DNA of 64,000 nt from an uncultured Erysipelotrichaceae bacterium (GCA_902761685.1 CACWLI010000001.1:151244-215243); one strand, 5' to 3'; counted from the first letter of the stretch, positions 35,907 to 45,736 are shown. Notes: generated by a model not told the origin, from the sequence alone. Numbers and translations are program-made.

Positions 35907-36887
35907 ATTAAAAAGATAACAATTTTACTACTTATATGTTTATCACTATTTGGATGTAATAAAATGGATGCTGAAACTGCTGTTAATAAGTATAAGAAAT
36001 TATTAGATAGTAATTCATCATATAGTTTGACTGGTCAAATGGATATTGTTAGTAATGAAGAATTATATCATTATGATGTTAGTGTTGATTATATGAAAGA
36101 TAATAATTATAAGGCTACGTTAAAAAATAAAGATAGTAATCATGAACAGATTATTTTAAAAAATAAGAATGGAGTTTATGTTATTACACCTAGTTTAAAT
36201 AAAAGTTTTAAGTTTCAAAGTGAATGGCCTTTTAATAGTAGTCAGTCATATATATTATCATCATTACTTAAAGACTTAGAAAATGATTCAAATGTATTGT
36301 TAGAAGAAAAAGACGATAAGTATATGTTGTCATCTACTGTTAATTATCCTAATAATAGTTTGCTTGTTAGCCAAAAAATTACTTTTAATAAAGATATGCA
36401 TCCAGAACTTGTTCAAGTATATGATAAAAATGGTACTGAAAATATTACATTTAAGATATCTAAAATTGAGTTTAATAAAAAATTTAATGAAGATTACTTT
36501 GATGTAGAAAGTAGTGCTGATGAGAATTGTTGTTCAGTAACAAGTACAATAGATGAAGTAGTATATCCAATGTATTTACCAACAGGAACTAAATTCAAAA
36601 GTGAAGAAACAGTTAAAACAGATGATTCAGAAAGAGTAATATTAACATTTAGTGGAGAAAAATCATTTATATTAATAGAAGAAAAATCAAAAAGTCCTAA
36701 GGACTTTGAAGTAACAACAACATCAGGGGAATTGGTTTTTTATGAAAATGTTCTTGGTAATTTAAATGAATCATCATTAAATTGGACTATGAATGGAAAA
36801 GATTATTATATAATTGGTAATAATTTATCAAATGAAGAATTATTAAAAGTGGCTTCTTCTACTTCAGTAGTAGCATTAGTTAAATAA
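35907..36887 (+). CDS. lipoprotein with LolA/GerS-like domain, apparent ATT start
   Basis: The first ATG in frame (35964) would leave a protein without a signal. The same frame upstream encodes a lipoprotein signal, KKITILLLICLSLFGC, with lipobox LFGC and lipidated Cys17. A strong GAGGGGG (35893-35899) lies seven bases before ATT 35907. TGA 35892 is just upstream, so no longer start exists. The mature part (SLTGQMDI...VTPSLNKSFKF) resembles LolA/YdcC/GerS-type carriers. The C-terminus resembles DUF4367 (LPTGTKFKSEETV...). It would sit on the outer face of the membrane. Confidence 0.7.
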   Translation: MKKITILLLICLSLFGCNKMDAETAVNKYKKLLDSNSSYSLTGQMDIVSNEELYHYDVSVDYMKDNNYKATLKNKDSNHEQIILKNKNGVYVITPSLNKSFKFQSEWPFNSSQSYILSSLLKDLENDSNVLLEEKDDKYMLSSTVNYPNNSLLVSQKITFNKDMHPELVQVYDKNGTENITFKISKIEFNKKFNEDYFDVESSADENCCSVTSTIDEVVYPMYLPTGTKFKSEETVKTDDSERVILTFSGEKSFILIEEKSKSPKDFEVTTTSGELVFYENVLGNLNESSLNWTMNGKDYYIIGNNLSNEELLKVASSTSVVALVK

Positions 36888-36909
36888 GTATTATAAAACT
36901 AATGCTTTT
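36884..36909 (+). terminator. weak intrinsic terminator
   Basis: AGTATTA and TAATGCT (7 bp with one T-G) around TAAAAC, followed by eight T. Confidence 0.55.
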
Positions 36910-36956
36910 TTTTTGGTTTTATGATATTATTTTATATAGAATAGAAGGGTTTAATT

Positions 36957-37451
36957 ATGAAACAAACAACAAAATATATTTTATTAGTGTTAATTTTTAT
37001 TGTTATAGTAGTTGGTATTACTTTTTCTTTCTTATTTATTCGTTATGATGAAAAAGGTAGTGTAGAAGTAATAAAAAAGTATTATGATGTAATGTTTATA
37101 AATACTATGATTGAAGATAATAAGAAAACATCAATTAAATTAAACAATAACGATGATTCCATTCATATTTCAATACCTAATTTAAATGAAGAAAAGTTAA
37201 CTACGTTTAGCGTTGATGCAATTAATATTGGTAATATTGATACATATGTTGATAATTATTCTATTTCTAATGTAGATACAAACGCTAATATTAATGATGT
37301 TCAAATAGAAGTTTCTCTTAATAAAGATGAATTAATTAAAGGCGGAGAAAGTAAAAAAATCAATGTTAAAGTTAAATACAATGGAAATAGTGAAGAAAAA
37401 ATATATTATAATTTTAATATTAATTATGTGTTTAATAAAGATAATGTTTAA
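36957..37451 (+). CDS. single-pass anchored protein of unknown function
   Basis: An N-terminal membrane helix (about 8-29) precedes about 130 outer residues with alternating hydrophobic pattern, probably a beta sandwich (KINVKVKYNGNSEEKIYYNFNINY). GAAGGG precedes ATG 36957. It lies immediately upstream of ftsA, with 53 bases between. Function unknown. Confidence 0.65.
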   Translation: MKQTTKYILLVLIFIVIVVGITFSFLFIRYDEKGSVEVIKKYYDVMFINTMIEDNKKTSIKLNNNDDSIHISIPNLNEEKLTTFSVDAINIGNIDTYVDNYSISNVDTNANINDVQIEVSLNKDELIKGGESKKINVKVKYNGNSEEKIYYNFNINYVFNKDNV

Positions 37452-37504
37452 AAAATAATGTTTTTTATGTTATAATTAATATGTATAGATTATAAGGAGG
37501 ATAC

Positions 37505-38737
37505 ATGAAAGAAATAATATCAAGTTTGGATATTGGTTCATCTACAGTAAAACTTGTAGTTGGTGAAGTTTATAAAAATGAAGTTCATGTTTTGTCTGTA
37601 TCCGAAGTAAAATCTAAAGGGGTAAAAAAAGGTATAATTGTTAATCCTGAGGAAACATTAATATCACTTAAAGAATTATTTAGAAGAAGTGAAGAAATGT
37701 TAGATATTAAGATTAATAAAGTAATACTAATTGTACCATCATATTATGCAGAATTTTTAGTTACTGAAGGAGTAAGTACAATTACTAATCCAGAGGGAAT
37801 AGTAGAAAGTCATGACATAATTAGAACACTACAAGCATGTGTATATAACAAGGTTCCAAATAATAAAGAATTTATTGCTATCACACCAATTGAATTTATG
37901 ATTGGTGATAAGAAAGTTAAAGATCCAAAGGGAATGAAAGCAGATAAGCTAAAATGTAAAGCTGTACTAAGTTTAGCACCTAAGAAAAATGTATATACTG
38001 CTGTTTCATTACTTGAAAACATTGATGTAAGTGTAGTTGATATTAATTTTGGTAGTGTAGCTGATTATTTTGAATTTAAAAATGATGAAATGGATAAAAA
38101 GAATACTGCAATAATAAATATTGGTGATGAAAAAACAGAAGTGAGTGTATTTAAAAAAGGTATACTAGTTGAAACAGAGAATATTGAACTTGGAAGTAAA
38201 AATATTGATAGAGATATTTGTTATATTTATGATATAAGTAGAAGTAAAGCAAAAGAATTAAAAGAAAAATTTGCTCTGGCTCATAAAAGAAATGCATCTA
38301 CTTCATGGAGTGAAGATGTGTTGACAAATCAAGATGAAAATATTAAAATTAACCAATATGAGATTAGTGAGATTATATATTCAAGAATAAAAGAGGTATT
38401 AGAGCTATCAAAAAAGCAAATAAATCTCTTAACAAAGCTTGAAATTAGTTATATAATAATTACAGGGGGAGCAACGGAGGCAAATGATTTTAATTTGGTA
38501 GTTGATGAAGTATTTGGTAAAGAAATGGAAGTTTATAAAGTAAAAGAAATTGGTTGTAGACATAATAAATATTCAAGTGCTTTAGGATTTATTAAATACT
38601 ATCATGATAAATTATCATTTAGAAACAAACTTGCATATACAGTAGATGAAGAATTACAAGAAGAATTATTAAATAGTAGGAAACAAAATAATAGTACTTT
38701 ACTTGGAAAAGTATATGGATATTTTTTCAATAATTAA
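37505..38737 (+). CDS. ftsA: cell division protein FtsA
   Basis: FtsA is an actin-like ATPase that tethers FtsZ to the membrane. Phosphate 1 motif SLDIGSSTVKLVVG, the 1C subdomain (VKKGIIVNPEE), phosphate 2 NIGDEKTEVSVF and the adenosine motif IIITGGATEANDF are present. The C-terminal amphipathic anchor (LLGKVYGYFFNN) is short. 410 residues. It is 11 bases before ftsZ, forming a two-gene unit apart from the usual murein cluster. Confidence 0.85.
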   Translation: MKEIISSLDIGSSTVKLVVGEVYKNEVHVLSVSEVKSKGVKKGIIVNPEETLISLKELFRRSEEMLDIKINKVILIVPSYYAEFLVTEGVSTITNPEGIVESHDIIRTLQACVYNKVPNNKEFIAITPIEFMIGDKKVKDPKGMKADKLKCKAVLSLAPKKNVYTAVSLLENIDVSVVDINFGSVADYFEFKNDEMDKKNTAIINIGDEKTEVSVFKKGILVETENIELGSKNIDRDICYIYDISRSKAKELKEKFALAHKRNASTSWSEDVLTNQDENIKINQYEISEIIYSRIKEVLELSKKQINLLTKLEISYIIITGGATEANDFNLVVDEVFGKEMEVYKVKEIGCRHNKYSSALGFIKYYHDKLSFRNKLAYTVDEELQEELLNSRKQNNSTLLGKVYGYFFNN

Positions 38738-38748
38738 GGAGTTGAAAT

Positions 38749-39819
38749 ATGAATAACAAATTAGAGATGGATCAAATTGCTGATATTAAAGTTATTGGTA
38801 TTGGTGGCGGTGGATGTAATGCTGTTAATAGAATGATAGATTCTGGTCTTAGAGGGGTAGAATTTATTGTTGCTAATACTGATCAACAAGTTTTAAATGC
38901 TTCACAAGCTGAACATAAGATTCAACTTGGTAAAACAATTACTAAAGGAAGAGGAGCTGGAACTAGACCAGAAGTTGGTAGAGAAGCAGCTTTAGAAAAC
39001 AAAGAAGAAATAGAAGATGCTTTGCGCGGAGCTGATATGGTATTTGTTACTTGTGGACTTGGAGGTGGTACTGGTACAGGTGCTGCTCCAGTAGTTGCAG
39101 AAATAGCTCAAAACTTAGGTTGTTTAACAGTTGCTATTGTTACAAAGCCATTTAAATTTGAAGGTAAAAAAAGAATGGATTATGCATTAGTTGGTCTAGA
39201 TGAGCTTAGAAAACATGTAGATACAATTGTTGTTATTCCAAATGATAGATTAAGAGATTTAATAGATAGAAGTACACCACTTAATGCTGCATTCCAAGAA
39301 GTTGATAATGTATTAAGACTTGGCGTTCAATCAATATCTGATTTAATTAGCGTTCCAGGACTTGTAAACTTAGATTTTGCAGATGTTAGAACAATAATGG
39401 AAGATAAGGGAGATGCTTTAATTGGTATCGGAGTTGGATTTGGTGATAATAGAGCAGTAGAAGCAGCTAAACAAGCTGTTAATAGTCCACTTTTAGAACA
39501 AACTATAAATGGAGCTACTGATTGTATTGTTAATATCACTGGTGGAAACTCAATGACATTATTTGAAGCAGAAGATGCTGTTGAAGTGGTTAGAGCTGTG
39601 GCTAATACTGATGTAAACATTATATTTGGTGTTGTTATCAATGAAGCATTAACTGATGAAATAATTGTTACTATAATTGCAACAGGTTTTGAAGATTCTA
39701 CTGAACCTTTATATCGTTCAATTGAAGGAGATACTAGAGAAAAGAGAAGTGTTCAAGAACCAGAAGAAGATGAAGAAGAATTAGAACTTCCATCATTCTT
39801 AAGAAATAGAGATTTTTAA
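38749..39819 (+). CDS. ftsZ: cell division protein FtsZ
   Basis: The tubulin-like GTPase polymerises into the Z ring. It has [14 protein letters not shown] near the start, the tubulin signature [20 protein letters not shown] and the T7 loop [11 protein letters not shown] with the catalytic Asp. The C-terminal tail [12 protein letters not shown] is the FtsA-binding peptide, after a short acidic linker. 356 residues, so the linker is short. It shares transcription with ftsA. Confidence 0.95.
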   Translation: MNNKLEMDQIADIKVIGIGGGGCNAVNRMIDSGLRGVEFIVANTDQQVLNASQAEHKIQLGKTITKGRGAGTRPEVGREAALENKEEIEDALRGADMVFVTCGLGGGTGTGAAPVVAEIAQNLGCLTVAIVTKPFKFEGKKRMDYALVGLDELRKHVDTIVVIPNDRLRDLIDRSTPLNAAFQEVDNVLRLGVQSISDLISVPGLVNLDFADVRTIMEDKGDALIGIGVGFGDNRAVEAAKQAVNSPLLEQTINGATDCIVNITGGNSMTLFEAEDAVEVVRAVANTDVNIIFGVVINEALTDEIIVTIIATGFEDSTEPLYRSIEGDTREKRSVQEPEEDEEELELPSFLRNRDF

Positions 39820-39841
39820 GAGCTGTTAAAAGCTCTTTTTT
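39818..39841 (+). terminator. intrinsic terminator of ftsAZ
   Basis: AAGAGCT and AGCTCTT (7 bp) around GTTAAA, followed by T. Confidence 0.75.
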
Positions 39842-39852
39842 TGGGAGAAGTT

Positions 39853-40113
39853 ATGATATATAAAATGAATTATAAAGATATTAAAAGACAAATGTATGAA
39901 TTTCATAAAACTATATATGGAAAAACAATGTTTGTAATTTGTTACTCATTATTTTTTTGGTTATTTGTTTTTTGTATATTTAGTTTAATATTTGATTTAT
40001 TAAGCTTTGAATATTTCATTGTACTAATAATGATTTGTTTAATTTCTTTTTTAATAGGTAGTTATTGTTTTTATAAAGAACTTAGAATATTTGTTAATAA
40101 CAAATATAAATAA
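39853..40113 (+). CDS. small membrane protein of unknown function
   Basis: The 86-residue protein has two membrane helices (about 25-50 and 53-75) with basic flanks. ATG 39853 is chosen as GGGAG lies five bases upstream; a TTG at 39841 is also in frame. It is just after the ftsAZ terminator. No family recognised. Confidence 0.6.
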   Translation: MIYKMNYKDIKRQMYEFHKTIYGKTMFVICYSLFFWLFVFCIFSLIFDLLSFEYFIVLIMICLISFLIGSYCFYKELRIFVNNKYK

Positions 40114-40168
40114 GTTTTTTTTATGTCTATATTTTTAAATTAATTTTACAAAAATTTTACATAAAAAG

Positions 40169-40196
40169 TTGATTTATTGAAAAATAATACTATAAT
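40169..40196 (+). promoter_or_regulatory. promoter
   Basis: TTGATT (40169-40174), 16-base spacer, TATAAT (40191-40196). The leader to ATG 40246 is about 43 bases and carries GAAGGAGG. Confidence 0.6.
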
Positions 40197-40245
40197 GATT
40201 ATTAGGGTAGTAAGATAAAGGACTTACTATATGAAGGAGGGTTAA

Positions 40246-41631
40246 ATGAAAGAAGGTAACACTAAAAAGACTACTGTTAAGAAAACTAATAACAGACCTT
40301 CTACTAAATCAACAGGAAATAAATCAAATACTGTAAAGAGAAATAATAATACAAGATCTTCAGTAAAAGATAATGAAGTAAAAGTAAAAAAAGTTTCTCC
40401 AGTTGAAGAAGATTTTAAAGATGTTGAAGAAGAAGGCGATAAAAGATTAATAGTTTTTATTGCAGCAGCAATTCTAATTATTGTTGGAATAGTAATAGGT
40501 TTATTAGTTGGTCTTCAAAATAAGAAAGAAGAAGAACCTAAAAAACCAACTGATGATGTTGTTATTCCACAAAAACCAGAAGAAAAAGAAGAAGAAGAAA
40601 TTTATGAAAGGGAAAAGCCACTACCAGTTGTTAAGAAAGTAACTAAGAAAACAACTAAAACAGAAGAAGCAACTTCTGAAAGTGAAGAAGAAAGTGGACA
40701 AGATAGTTCATCATTCACAATTGTATTTCATAATGGTGATGATACTGAAGAAGTAGAAGTTCAAGCAGGAGATACAGCAGAAGGTTATATACCTCCAACT
40801 GGTTATGATAGTTGTTTATATTATTCAGATGAAAATGGAACTGAATTTGATGTAACACAAGAAATAACTGAAAATACGGACATATATGTTTCATGTTCAG
40901 TAGTTGTTAAATATACAATTGAATATGATGCTAGAAGTGAAAATATAAATGAATATGATGTTCAAATGGGAGAAGTTCAACTAAGTGATTCAACTGAAGA
41001 AAGAGAAGAAGGAGTATTCCAAGGTTGGTATGCTGAAGATAGTTATATCAATAAAATAACAGTTCTAAATAAAGATGTTATTAAAAATTATGCAGATGGT
41101 ACAACTATTAAGTTATATGCTTTATTCTCAGATGTTGTATCTGGAGATGAAGATGGACTTGGTATTGGAGATGGAACTGAGGAAGACGAAGATTTAACAG
41201 CAGCAGCTGGAACTGATGAAAATGGTAATCCGGAAGAAGAAAATGAAGCAGCTCTTGAAGGTGATGCTCTTAGTGGTGAATCATCACTTGATAATGGAGA
41301 AGCTGGTCAAACATTATATAATGATGAAGATGACAAACCTAGTCAATCATTAGATGGTTCTGATGATGAAGATGATGAAACTTTATTAGACGAAGAAGAT
41401 GAAGAAGAACCAGTATTATCTGATAAAGAAGAATATAATAATGAAGATTCAGGTGATGGAGAAATAATTGCACCACCAAAAAAAGATGAAGAATTAGATT
41501 CAACTAGTACTAATGGATCAGAAGAACCAACAACTGTTGATGAAAGCTCAAAAAAAGATGAACAAACAGTAAAAAAAGAAGAAGCTGATGTTTTAGAATC
41601 AGTTGATACTAAAGAAAGTACAGAAGAATAG
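40246..41631 (+). CDS. anchored protein with InlB-type (Listeria-Bacteroides) repeat and acidic tail
   Basis: A basic cytosolic N-terminus (about 1-65) precedes one membrane helix (about 66-90). Two beta-grasp-like units follow: FTIVFHNGDDTEEVEVQAGDTAEG, and YTIEYDARS...VFQGWYAEDSYINKI...IKLYALF, the second being a typical InlB B-repeat (Flg_new). The last 150 residues are an extremely acidic, disordered tail of E, D and S. There is no sortase motif. Surface protein of unknown role. Confidence 0.75.
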   Translation: MKEGNTKKTTVKKTNNRPSTKSTGNKSNTVKRNNNTRSSVKDNEVKVKKVSPVEEDFKDVEEEGDKRLIVFIAAAILIIVGIVIGLLVGLQNKKEEEPKKPTDDVVIPQKPEEKEEEEIYEREKPLPVVKKVTKKTTKTEEATSESEEESGQDSSSFTIVFHNGDDTEEVEVQAGDTAEGYIPPTGYDSCLYYSDENGTEFDVTQEITENTDIYVSCSVVVKYTIEYDARSENINEYDVQMGEVQLSDSTEEREEGVFQGWYAEDSYINKITVLNKDVIKNYADGTTIKLYALFSDVVSGDEDGLGIGDGTEEDEDLTAAAGTDENGNPEEENEAALEGDALSGESSLDNGEAGQTLYNDEDDKPSQSLDGSDDEDDETLLDEEDEEEPVLSDKEEYNNEDSGDGEIIAPPKKDEELDSTSTNGSEEPTTVDESSKKDEQTVKKEEADVLESVDTKESTEE

Positions 41632-41637
41632 AATAAT

Positions 41638-41669
41638 AAGAAGTTCAAATATATGAACTTCTTTTTTTG
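41638..41669 (+). terminator. intrinsic terminator
   Basis: AAGAAGTTCA and TGAACTTCTT (10 bp) around AATATA, followed by T. Confidence 0.8.
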
Positions 41670-41698
41670 TGTGTTATAATAACTAATAGAGGTTAATT

Positions 41699-42334
41699 AT
41701 GGAAATAGAACTTGGTGGAAAAGTATTTAATGTAATAATAACAAGAAAAAATATTAAAAATATGTATCTTAAAATTAAACCAGATGGATTATATATTTCT
41801 TGTAATTATTTTGTTACTAAAGGAATGATTTTATCTTTTATAGCAGATAATGAAGAAAGTATTTTAAAAAGTGATACAATAGTTCAAAAAAGAGAACAAA
41901 AAAAAGAAGAGTTTTACTATTTGGGTAAAAAGTACGATGTTGTAATATTAAATACAGTTTCTAAAATAGAATTTGTAGATGATACGGTTTTTGTAAAAAA
42001 TAAAAGCTATTTAGATACATTTTTAAAGAATGAAGCACAAAGAATTTTTAATGAGAGACTTGAAGTGTGTTATAATTTATTTGAGGAAAATATTCCTTTT
42101 CCAAAACTAACTATTGGTAAAATGAAGAGAAAATGGGGATATTGTAATAAAAGGCAAGAATTAGTTAAGTTAAATTTTGATTTAATACATTATTCTATAG
42201 ATGAAATAGATTACGTAGTTGTACATGAACTTTGTCATTTAATAGAGTTTAACCATTCACCAAGATTTTGGAAATTTGTTAAAAAATATAAACCTAATTA
42301 TAAAGAAAATCAGAAAGTATTAAAGGAGGAATAA
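41699..42334 (+). CDS. YgjP-type (DUF45) metallopeptidase
   Basis: The zinc motif VVHELCHLIEFNHSPRFW (HExxH with a third ligand His further on) and the preceding RKWGYCNKRQELVKLNF are hallmarks of the YgjP/DUF45 family, which is related to SprT and M48 peptidases. It is cytosolic, 211 residues. Substrate unknown. AGAGG is its ribosome site. It starts an operon with trmH-type, rimM and trmD genes (one base to the next gene). Confidence 0.8.
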   Translation: MEIELGGKVFNVIITRKNIKNMYLKIKPDGLYISCNYFVTKGMILSFIADNEESILKSDTIVQKREQKKEEFYYLGKKYDVVILNTVSKIEFVDDTVFVKNKSYLDTFLKNEAQRIFNERLEVCYNLFEENIPFPKLTIGKMKRKWGYCNKRQELVKLNFDLIHYSIDEIDYVVVHELCHLIEFNHSPRFWKFVKKYKPNYKENQKVLKEE

Positions 42335-42335
42335 T

Positions 42336-43064
42336 ATGTTAATTACTTCTCGTGATAATAGCAAAATAAAACATGTAAGAAAGCTATTAAATAAAAAAGA
42401 TTCTTTTAGTGAAAAATTATTTGTTATAGAAGGAGATAATTTAGTAACAGAAGCTATTAAAAATAATTTGTTAGTAGAATTATATATTTTAGATGGTGAA
42501 GAAAATAATTATGATTTTGAATGTAATTATGTAACTCTTGATGTTATGAAAAGTATAAGTTTTCTTTCTAGTACTCCTAGAATACTTGGTGTTTCTAAAT
42601 ATATAAATAAAAATGCACTTGGAAATAAAATAGTATTACTTGATGAAGTTCAAGATCCTGGTAATGCTGGTACAATTATTAGAAACTCAGTTGCATTTGG
42701 AATAGATACTGTTGTTTTTTCTAAAAATAGTGTTAGTCCATATAATGAAAAGGTATTAAGAAGTACGGGTGGAATGATATATAATATCAATATAGTTATC
42801 GATGAACTGGATAACATTATTAATAAATTAAAAGAGAATAATATAGAATTACTTGGTACATCATTACATACTTCTAAATCAATTGAAACAATTGAAAAAA
42901 AAGATAGTTTTGCTATAATATTTGGTAACGAAGGTAATGGAGTTAAGAATAGTTATTTAGAAAAATGTGATGAAATATTTAAGATAAATATGGAAAGTGC
43001 TTGTGAAAGCTTAAATGTTGGTGTATCAAATGGTATAGTTCTATATCATATGTATAAGAGGTAA
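42336..43064 (+). CDS. TrmH/SpoU-family RNA 2'-O-methyltransferase
   Basis: The SPOUT motifs are clear: LDEVQDPGNAGTIIR (motif 1), IIFGNEGNGV (motif 2) and INMESACESLNVGVSNGIVLYHM (motif 3). The N-terminal part (FVIEGDNLVTEAIKNN, LSSTPRILGV) is a SpoU substrate-binding domain. It methylates a ribose in tRNA or rRNA using S-adenosylmethionine. 242 residues. Its operon neighbours RimM and TrmD also act in RNA processing. Confidence 0.9.
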   Translation: MLITSRDNSKIKHVRKLLNKKDSFSEKLFVIEGDNLVTEAIKNNLLVELYILDGEENNYDFECNYVTLDVMKSISFLSSTPRILGVSKYINKNALGNKIVLLDEVQDPGNAGTIIRNSVAFGIDTVVFSKNSVSPYNEKVLRSTGGMIYNINIVIDELDNIINKLKENNIELLGTSLHTSKSIETIEKKDSFAIIFGNEGNGVKNSYLEKCDEIFKINMESACESLNVGVSNGIVLYHMYKR

Positions 43065-43067
43065 TAT

Positions 43068-43547
43068 ATGAAATATGTTTATGTAGGTAAAATTGTTAAT
43101 ACTCATGCATTAAAAGGAGAAGTAAGAATTCTTTCTAATTTTGAGTATAAAGATAGAGTATTTAAAAAAGGTATAACATTATATATTGGACAATTTAAAA
43201 CAGGAGAAGTTATTGAAACATATAGGCCTCATAAACAATTTGATATGGTTAAATTTGTTGGAATAGATTATATAAATGATGTATTAAAATATAAAGGTGA
43301 TAGTGTATATATAAATGAAGAGGATTTATCATTGAATGAAGATGAATTTTTGATAGATGAATTCATTGGATTAGAAATATATAATGATAATGAATTTGTT
43401 GGTAAAGTCAGTGAATATAGAAATGATAATGGGAATAAAGTAATTAAAGTAAATGATAAATTTATTCCATATAATAAGAACTTTATTAACAAAATTAATA
43501 AAAGTGAAAGAAAAATATACATGCATGATATAGGAGCGTTTTTATGA
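43068..43547 (+). CDS. rimM: 16S rRNA processing factor RimM
   Basis: RimM helps mature the 30S head by binding S19. The start VGKIVNTHALKGEVRI, the GITLYIGQ strand, and the second domain with FIGLEIYNDNEFVGKVSEY and KFIPYNKNFI match the family. 159 residues is typical. Its end overlaps the trmD start by four bases (ATGA), which couples their translation. Confidence 0.9.
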   Translation: MKYVYVGKIVNTHALKGEVRILSNFEYKDRVFKKGITLYIGQFKTGEVIETYRPHKQFDMVKFVGIDYINDVLKYKGDSVYINEEDLSLNEDEFLIDEFIGLEIYNDNEFVGKVSEYRNDNGNKVIKVNDKFIPYNKNFINKINKSERKIYMHDIGAFL

Positions 43548-44203
43548 GAATAGATATATTAACATTATTTCCTAATATGTTTGAAGGATTTAAAACTGAA
43601 AGTATTATTAAAAGAGCAATAGAAAAAGAAAAAGTAGAAATAAACATAATAGATATTAGAGATTATACGCCTTATAAAAACAATCAAGTTGATGATTATC
43701 AATTTGGTGGCGGTGGCGGTATGATTATGATGTGTGAGCCTGTATTTAATGCTGTTGAAAGTATTAGAACTAATGATTCACATGTTGTATTACTTACACC
43801 TAGAGGAAAAACTTATAATGAGAAAAAAGCATATGAATTAAAAGATAAAAAACATTTAATAATTATATGTGGACATTATGAAGGCTTTGATGAAAGAATA
43901 TATACTCTTGCTGATGAACTAGTATCAATTGGAGATTTTATATTAACTGGTGGAGAATTACCAGCTATGATGATTACAGACTCAGTTGTTAGATTAATTG
44001 ATGGAGTAATCACAAGTACAAGTTTAGAATATGAAAGCTTTAATGATAATTTACTTGATTATCCAGTATATACTAAACCAAGAAATTTTAGGGGAATGGA
44101 AGTTCCTGAAGTACTAGTAAGTGGTGATCATAAAAAGATAAATGAATATAGGGAAGAGATGAGAAAAAAGATTACTAAGGAGTATAGAGAAGATTTATTG
44201 TAA
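43544..44203 (+). CDS. trmD: tRNA (guanine37-N1)-methyltransferase TrmD
   Basis: TrmD makes m1G37, which prevents frameshifts. The SPOUT knot sequences LTPRGKTYNEKKA, ICGHYEGFDERI and IGDFILTGGELPAMM are all present, as is QFGGGGGMIM. 219 residues is slightly short. rplS, which usually follows trmD, does not follow here. Confidence 0.95.
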   Translation: MRIDILTLFPNMFEGFKTESIIKRAIEKEKVEINIIDIRDYTPYKNNQVDDYQFGGGGGMIMMCEPVFNAVESIRTNDSHVVLLTPRGKTYNEKKAYELKDKKHLIIICGHYEGFDERIYTLADELVSIGDFILTGGELPAMMITDSVVRLIDGVITSTSLEYESFNDNLLDYPVYTKPRNFRGMEVPEVLVSGDHKKINEYREEMRKKITKEYREDLL

Positions 44204-44216
44204 GGGTGGTAAAAAA

Positions 44217-44675
44217 ATGAAATACGTAATTGATAAAAATAATGATGATTTAAAATTAATGTATTATAGTGTTAATATGGTTGGACTTAATGTTACACCA
44301 AAAAATGAAGTACCTGGTTTAACAATTAAAGCAAAAAAAGTTATACTTATTGATCCAGAACTAAGAGATGCATATATCAAAAAAAGAATTAATAAGAAGA
44401 TAGACAAAATCATTAAATTTATGTTACGTATTTTAAATGATGAAGGTACAACAGATGAAGATACTGGTATGGTATTAGATGAAATAAATAGACTTAAAGG
44501 AATAATAATAAATAAATATAGAGAATATATGGTTGAAAGTGAATATAAGTCAATACTAACTAAACTTATACTAATTGAGGAAGAATTTAAAAGAAATTAT
44601 AATGAAAAAATGTATATGAACTATATGAGTAATAATTATTATGAAGAAGAGTATAGAACTGGTAGAGGTAGATAA
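44217..44675 (+). CDS. protein of unknown function after trmD
   Basis: The 152-residue protein has a beta-type start (VIDKNNDDLKLMYYSVNMVG) and a long basic helical region (YIKKRINKKIDKIIKFML). It ends in RTGRGR. No membrane helix. GGGTGG precedes ATG 44217. It lies 13 bases after trmD and 2 bases before the next gene, so it belongs to the same operon. Family not recognised. Confidence 0.65.
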   Translation: MKYVIDKNNDDLKLMYYSVNMVGLNVTPKNEVPGLTIKAKKVILIDPELRDAYIKKRINKKIDKIIKFMLRILNDEGTTDEDTGMVLDEINRLKGIIINKYREYMVESEYKSILTKLILIEEEFKRNYNEKMYMNYMSNNYYEEEYRTGRGR

Positions 44676-44677
44676 TA

Positions 44678-45073
44678 ATGGAATTTGAAGAAATTTTTAA
44701 TAGGGTAAATAGTGAAAAAATATATTTAACAAGTGTTAGAAGTGATGAAGTTAAAGGTTTATATGAATTAGTAGATAGATATGTAAATGAAAACTATCTT
44801 TATACTGGAGATAGAGATGAATATTACGTTAGTTTTAATAATAGATTATATGTAATAGGATTCTTTTATGGGCCAGATATTTTATATTATATTAGACTTG
44901 CTCATAAAGATGAACTAAGTAATTATTTGTATTTTGAAGATGTGTTAAATAATCGTATTAGTGAAAATGATGAAGATATTAGAACAAGAATAGAAAATAT
45001 CAAAATGCAAATCAGACTATTAGAAGATGAAGGAGTATCAAAAAGTACTATTAAAAGAGCTTTAAAACTTTAG
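44678..45073 (+). CDS. small protein of unknown function
   Basis: The 131-residue protein is acidic and helical, with the centre DEYYVSFNNRLYVIGFFYGPDILYYIRL looking like two strands. No motif. It overlaps no gene but is 2 bases from the one before and 8 bases from rdgB, so it is in the operon. Confidence 0.65.
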   Translation: MEFEEIFNRVNSEKIYLTSVRSDEVKGLYELVDRYVNENYLYTGDRDEYYVSFNNRLYVIGFFYGPDILYYIRLAHKDELSNYLYFEDVLNNRISENDEDIRTRIENIKMQIRLLEDEGVSKSTIKRALKL

Positions 45074-45081
45074 GAGGATTA

Positions 45082-45669
45082 ATGAAAGATATAATTATTG
45101 CAAGTAATAATCAGGGAAAGATAAAAGAATATAAAGAAATATTAGAACCACTTGGATTTAATGTGTTAAGTCAAAGCGAATCTGGAGTTGATTTAGAAGT
45201 TGAAGAAACTGGTGAAACTTTTGAAGAAAATGCATCTATAAAAGCTGAAGCAATATATAATATTAAGCATTCTTCTGTATTAGCAGATGATAGTGGAATA
45301 GAAATAAAATATTTAAATAATGAACCTGGAGTATATTCTGCTAGATATAAGGGAATTCCTACTGCTCTTGAAAGAAATGAATATGTATTAGAACACTTAA
45401 AAGATGCAAGGGGCAGTGATAGAGCTGCAAGATTTGTATGCTGTATTTGTTATATAGATGAAACAGGCCATAAAGAATTATTTAAAGGAATATGGAATGG
45501 TAGTATAGCAGATGAAATAAGTGGTAGTAACGGATTTGGATATGATCCAATATTTATAGGAGAAAATCAAAAAGTAACCACTGCTAATCTTAGTGATTTA
45601 GAAAAGAATAAAATATCACATAGAGCTAGAGCAACTGAAAAGTTAGTTAATTATTTAAAAGAAATATAA
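45082..45669 (+). CDS. rdgB: XTP/dITP diphosphatase (RdgB/HAM1)
   Basis: The enzyme removes non-canonical purine triphosphates. Family signatures are IIASNNQGKIKEYKEIL, EETGETFEENASIKA, LADDSGIEI, SARYKG, and NGFGYDPIFI with the late SHRARA. 195 residues is standard. AGGAGG precedes the ATG. It is the last gene of the YgjP-TrmH-RimM-TrmD operon; only a weak stem (AAAG...CTTT then T-run) follows. Confidence 0.9.
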   Translation: MKDIIIASNNQGKIKEYKEILEPLGFNVLSQSESGVDLEVEETGETFEENASIKAEAIYNIKHSSVLADDSGIEIKYLNNEPGVYSARYKGIPTALERNEYVLEHLKDARGSDRAARFVCCICYIDETGHKELFKGIWNGSIADEISGSNGFGYDPIFIGENQKVTTANLSDLEKNKISHRARATEKLVNYLKEI

Positions 45670-45736
45670 AAGTTTAAAAAAAGCTTTCATATTTTTTTGT
45701 TTGTGTTATAATTTATAATAGAGAGGAGAATAAAAA

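Noticed and set aside
41343..41648. Minus-strand serine-rich frame of 101 codons
   Set aside because: It is the complement of the acidic E/D/S tail of the InlB-repeat protein, with no promoter or ribosome site.
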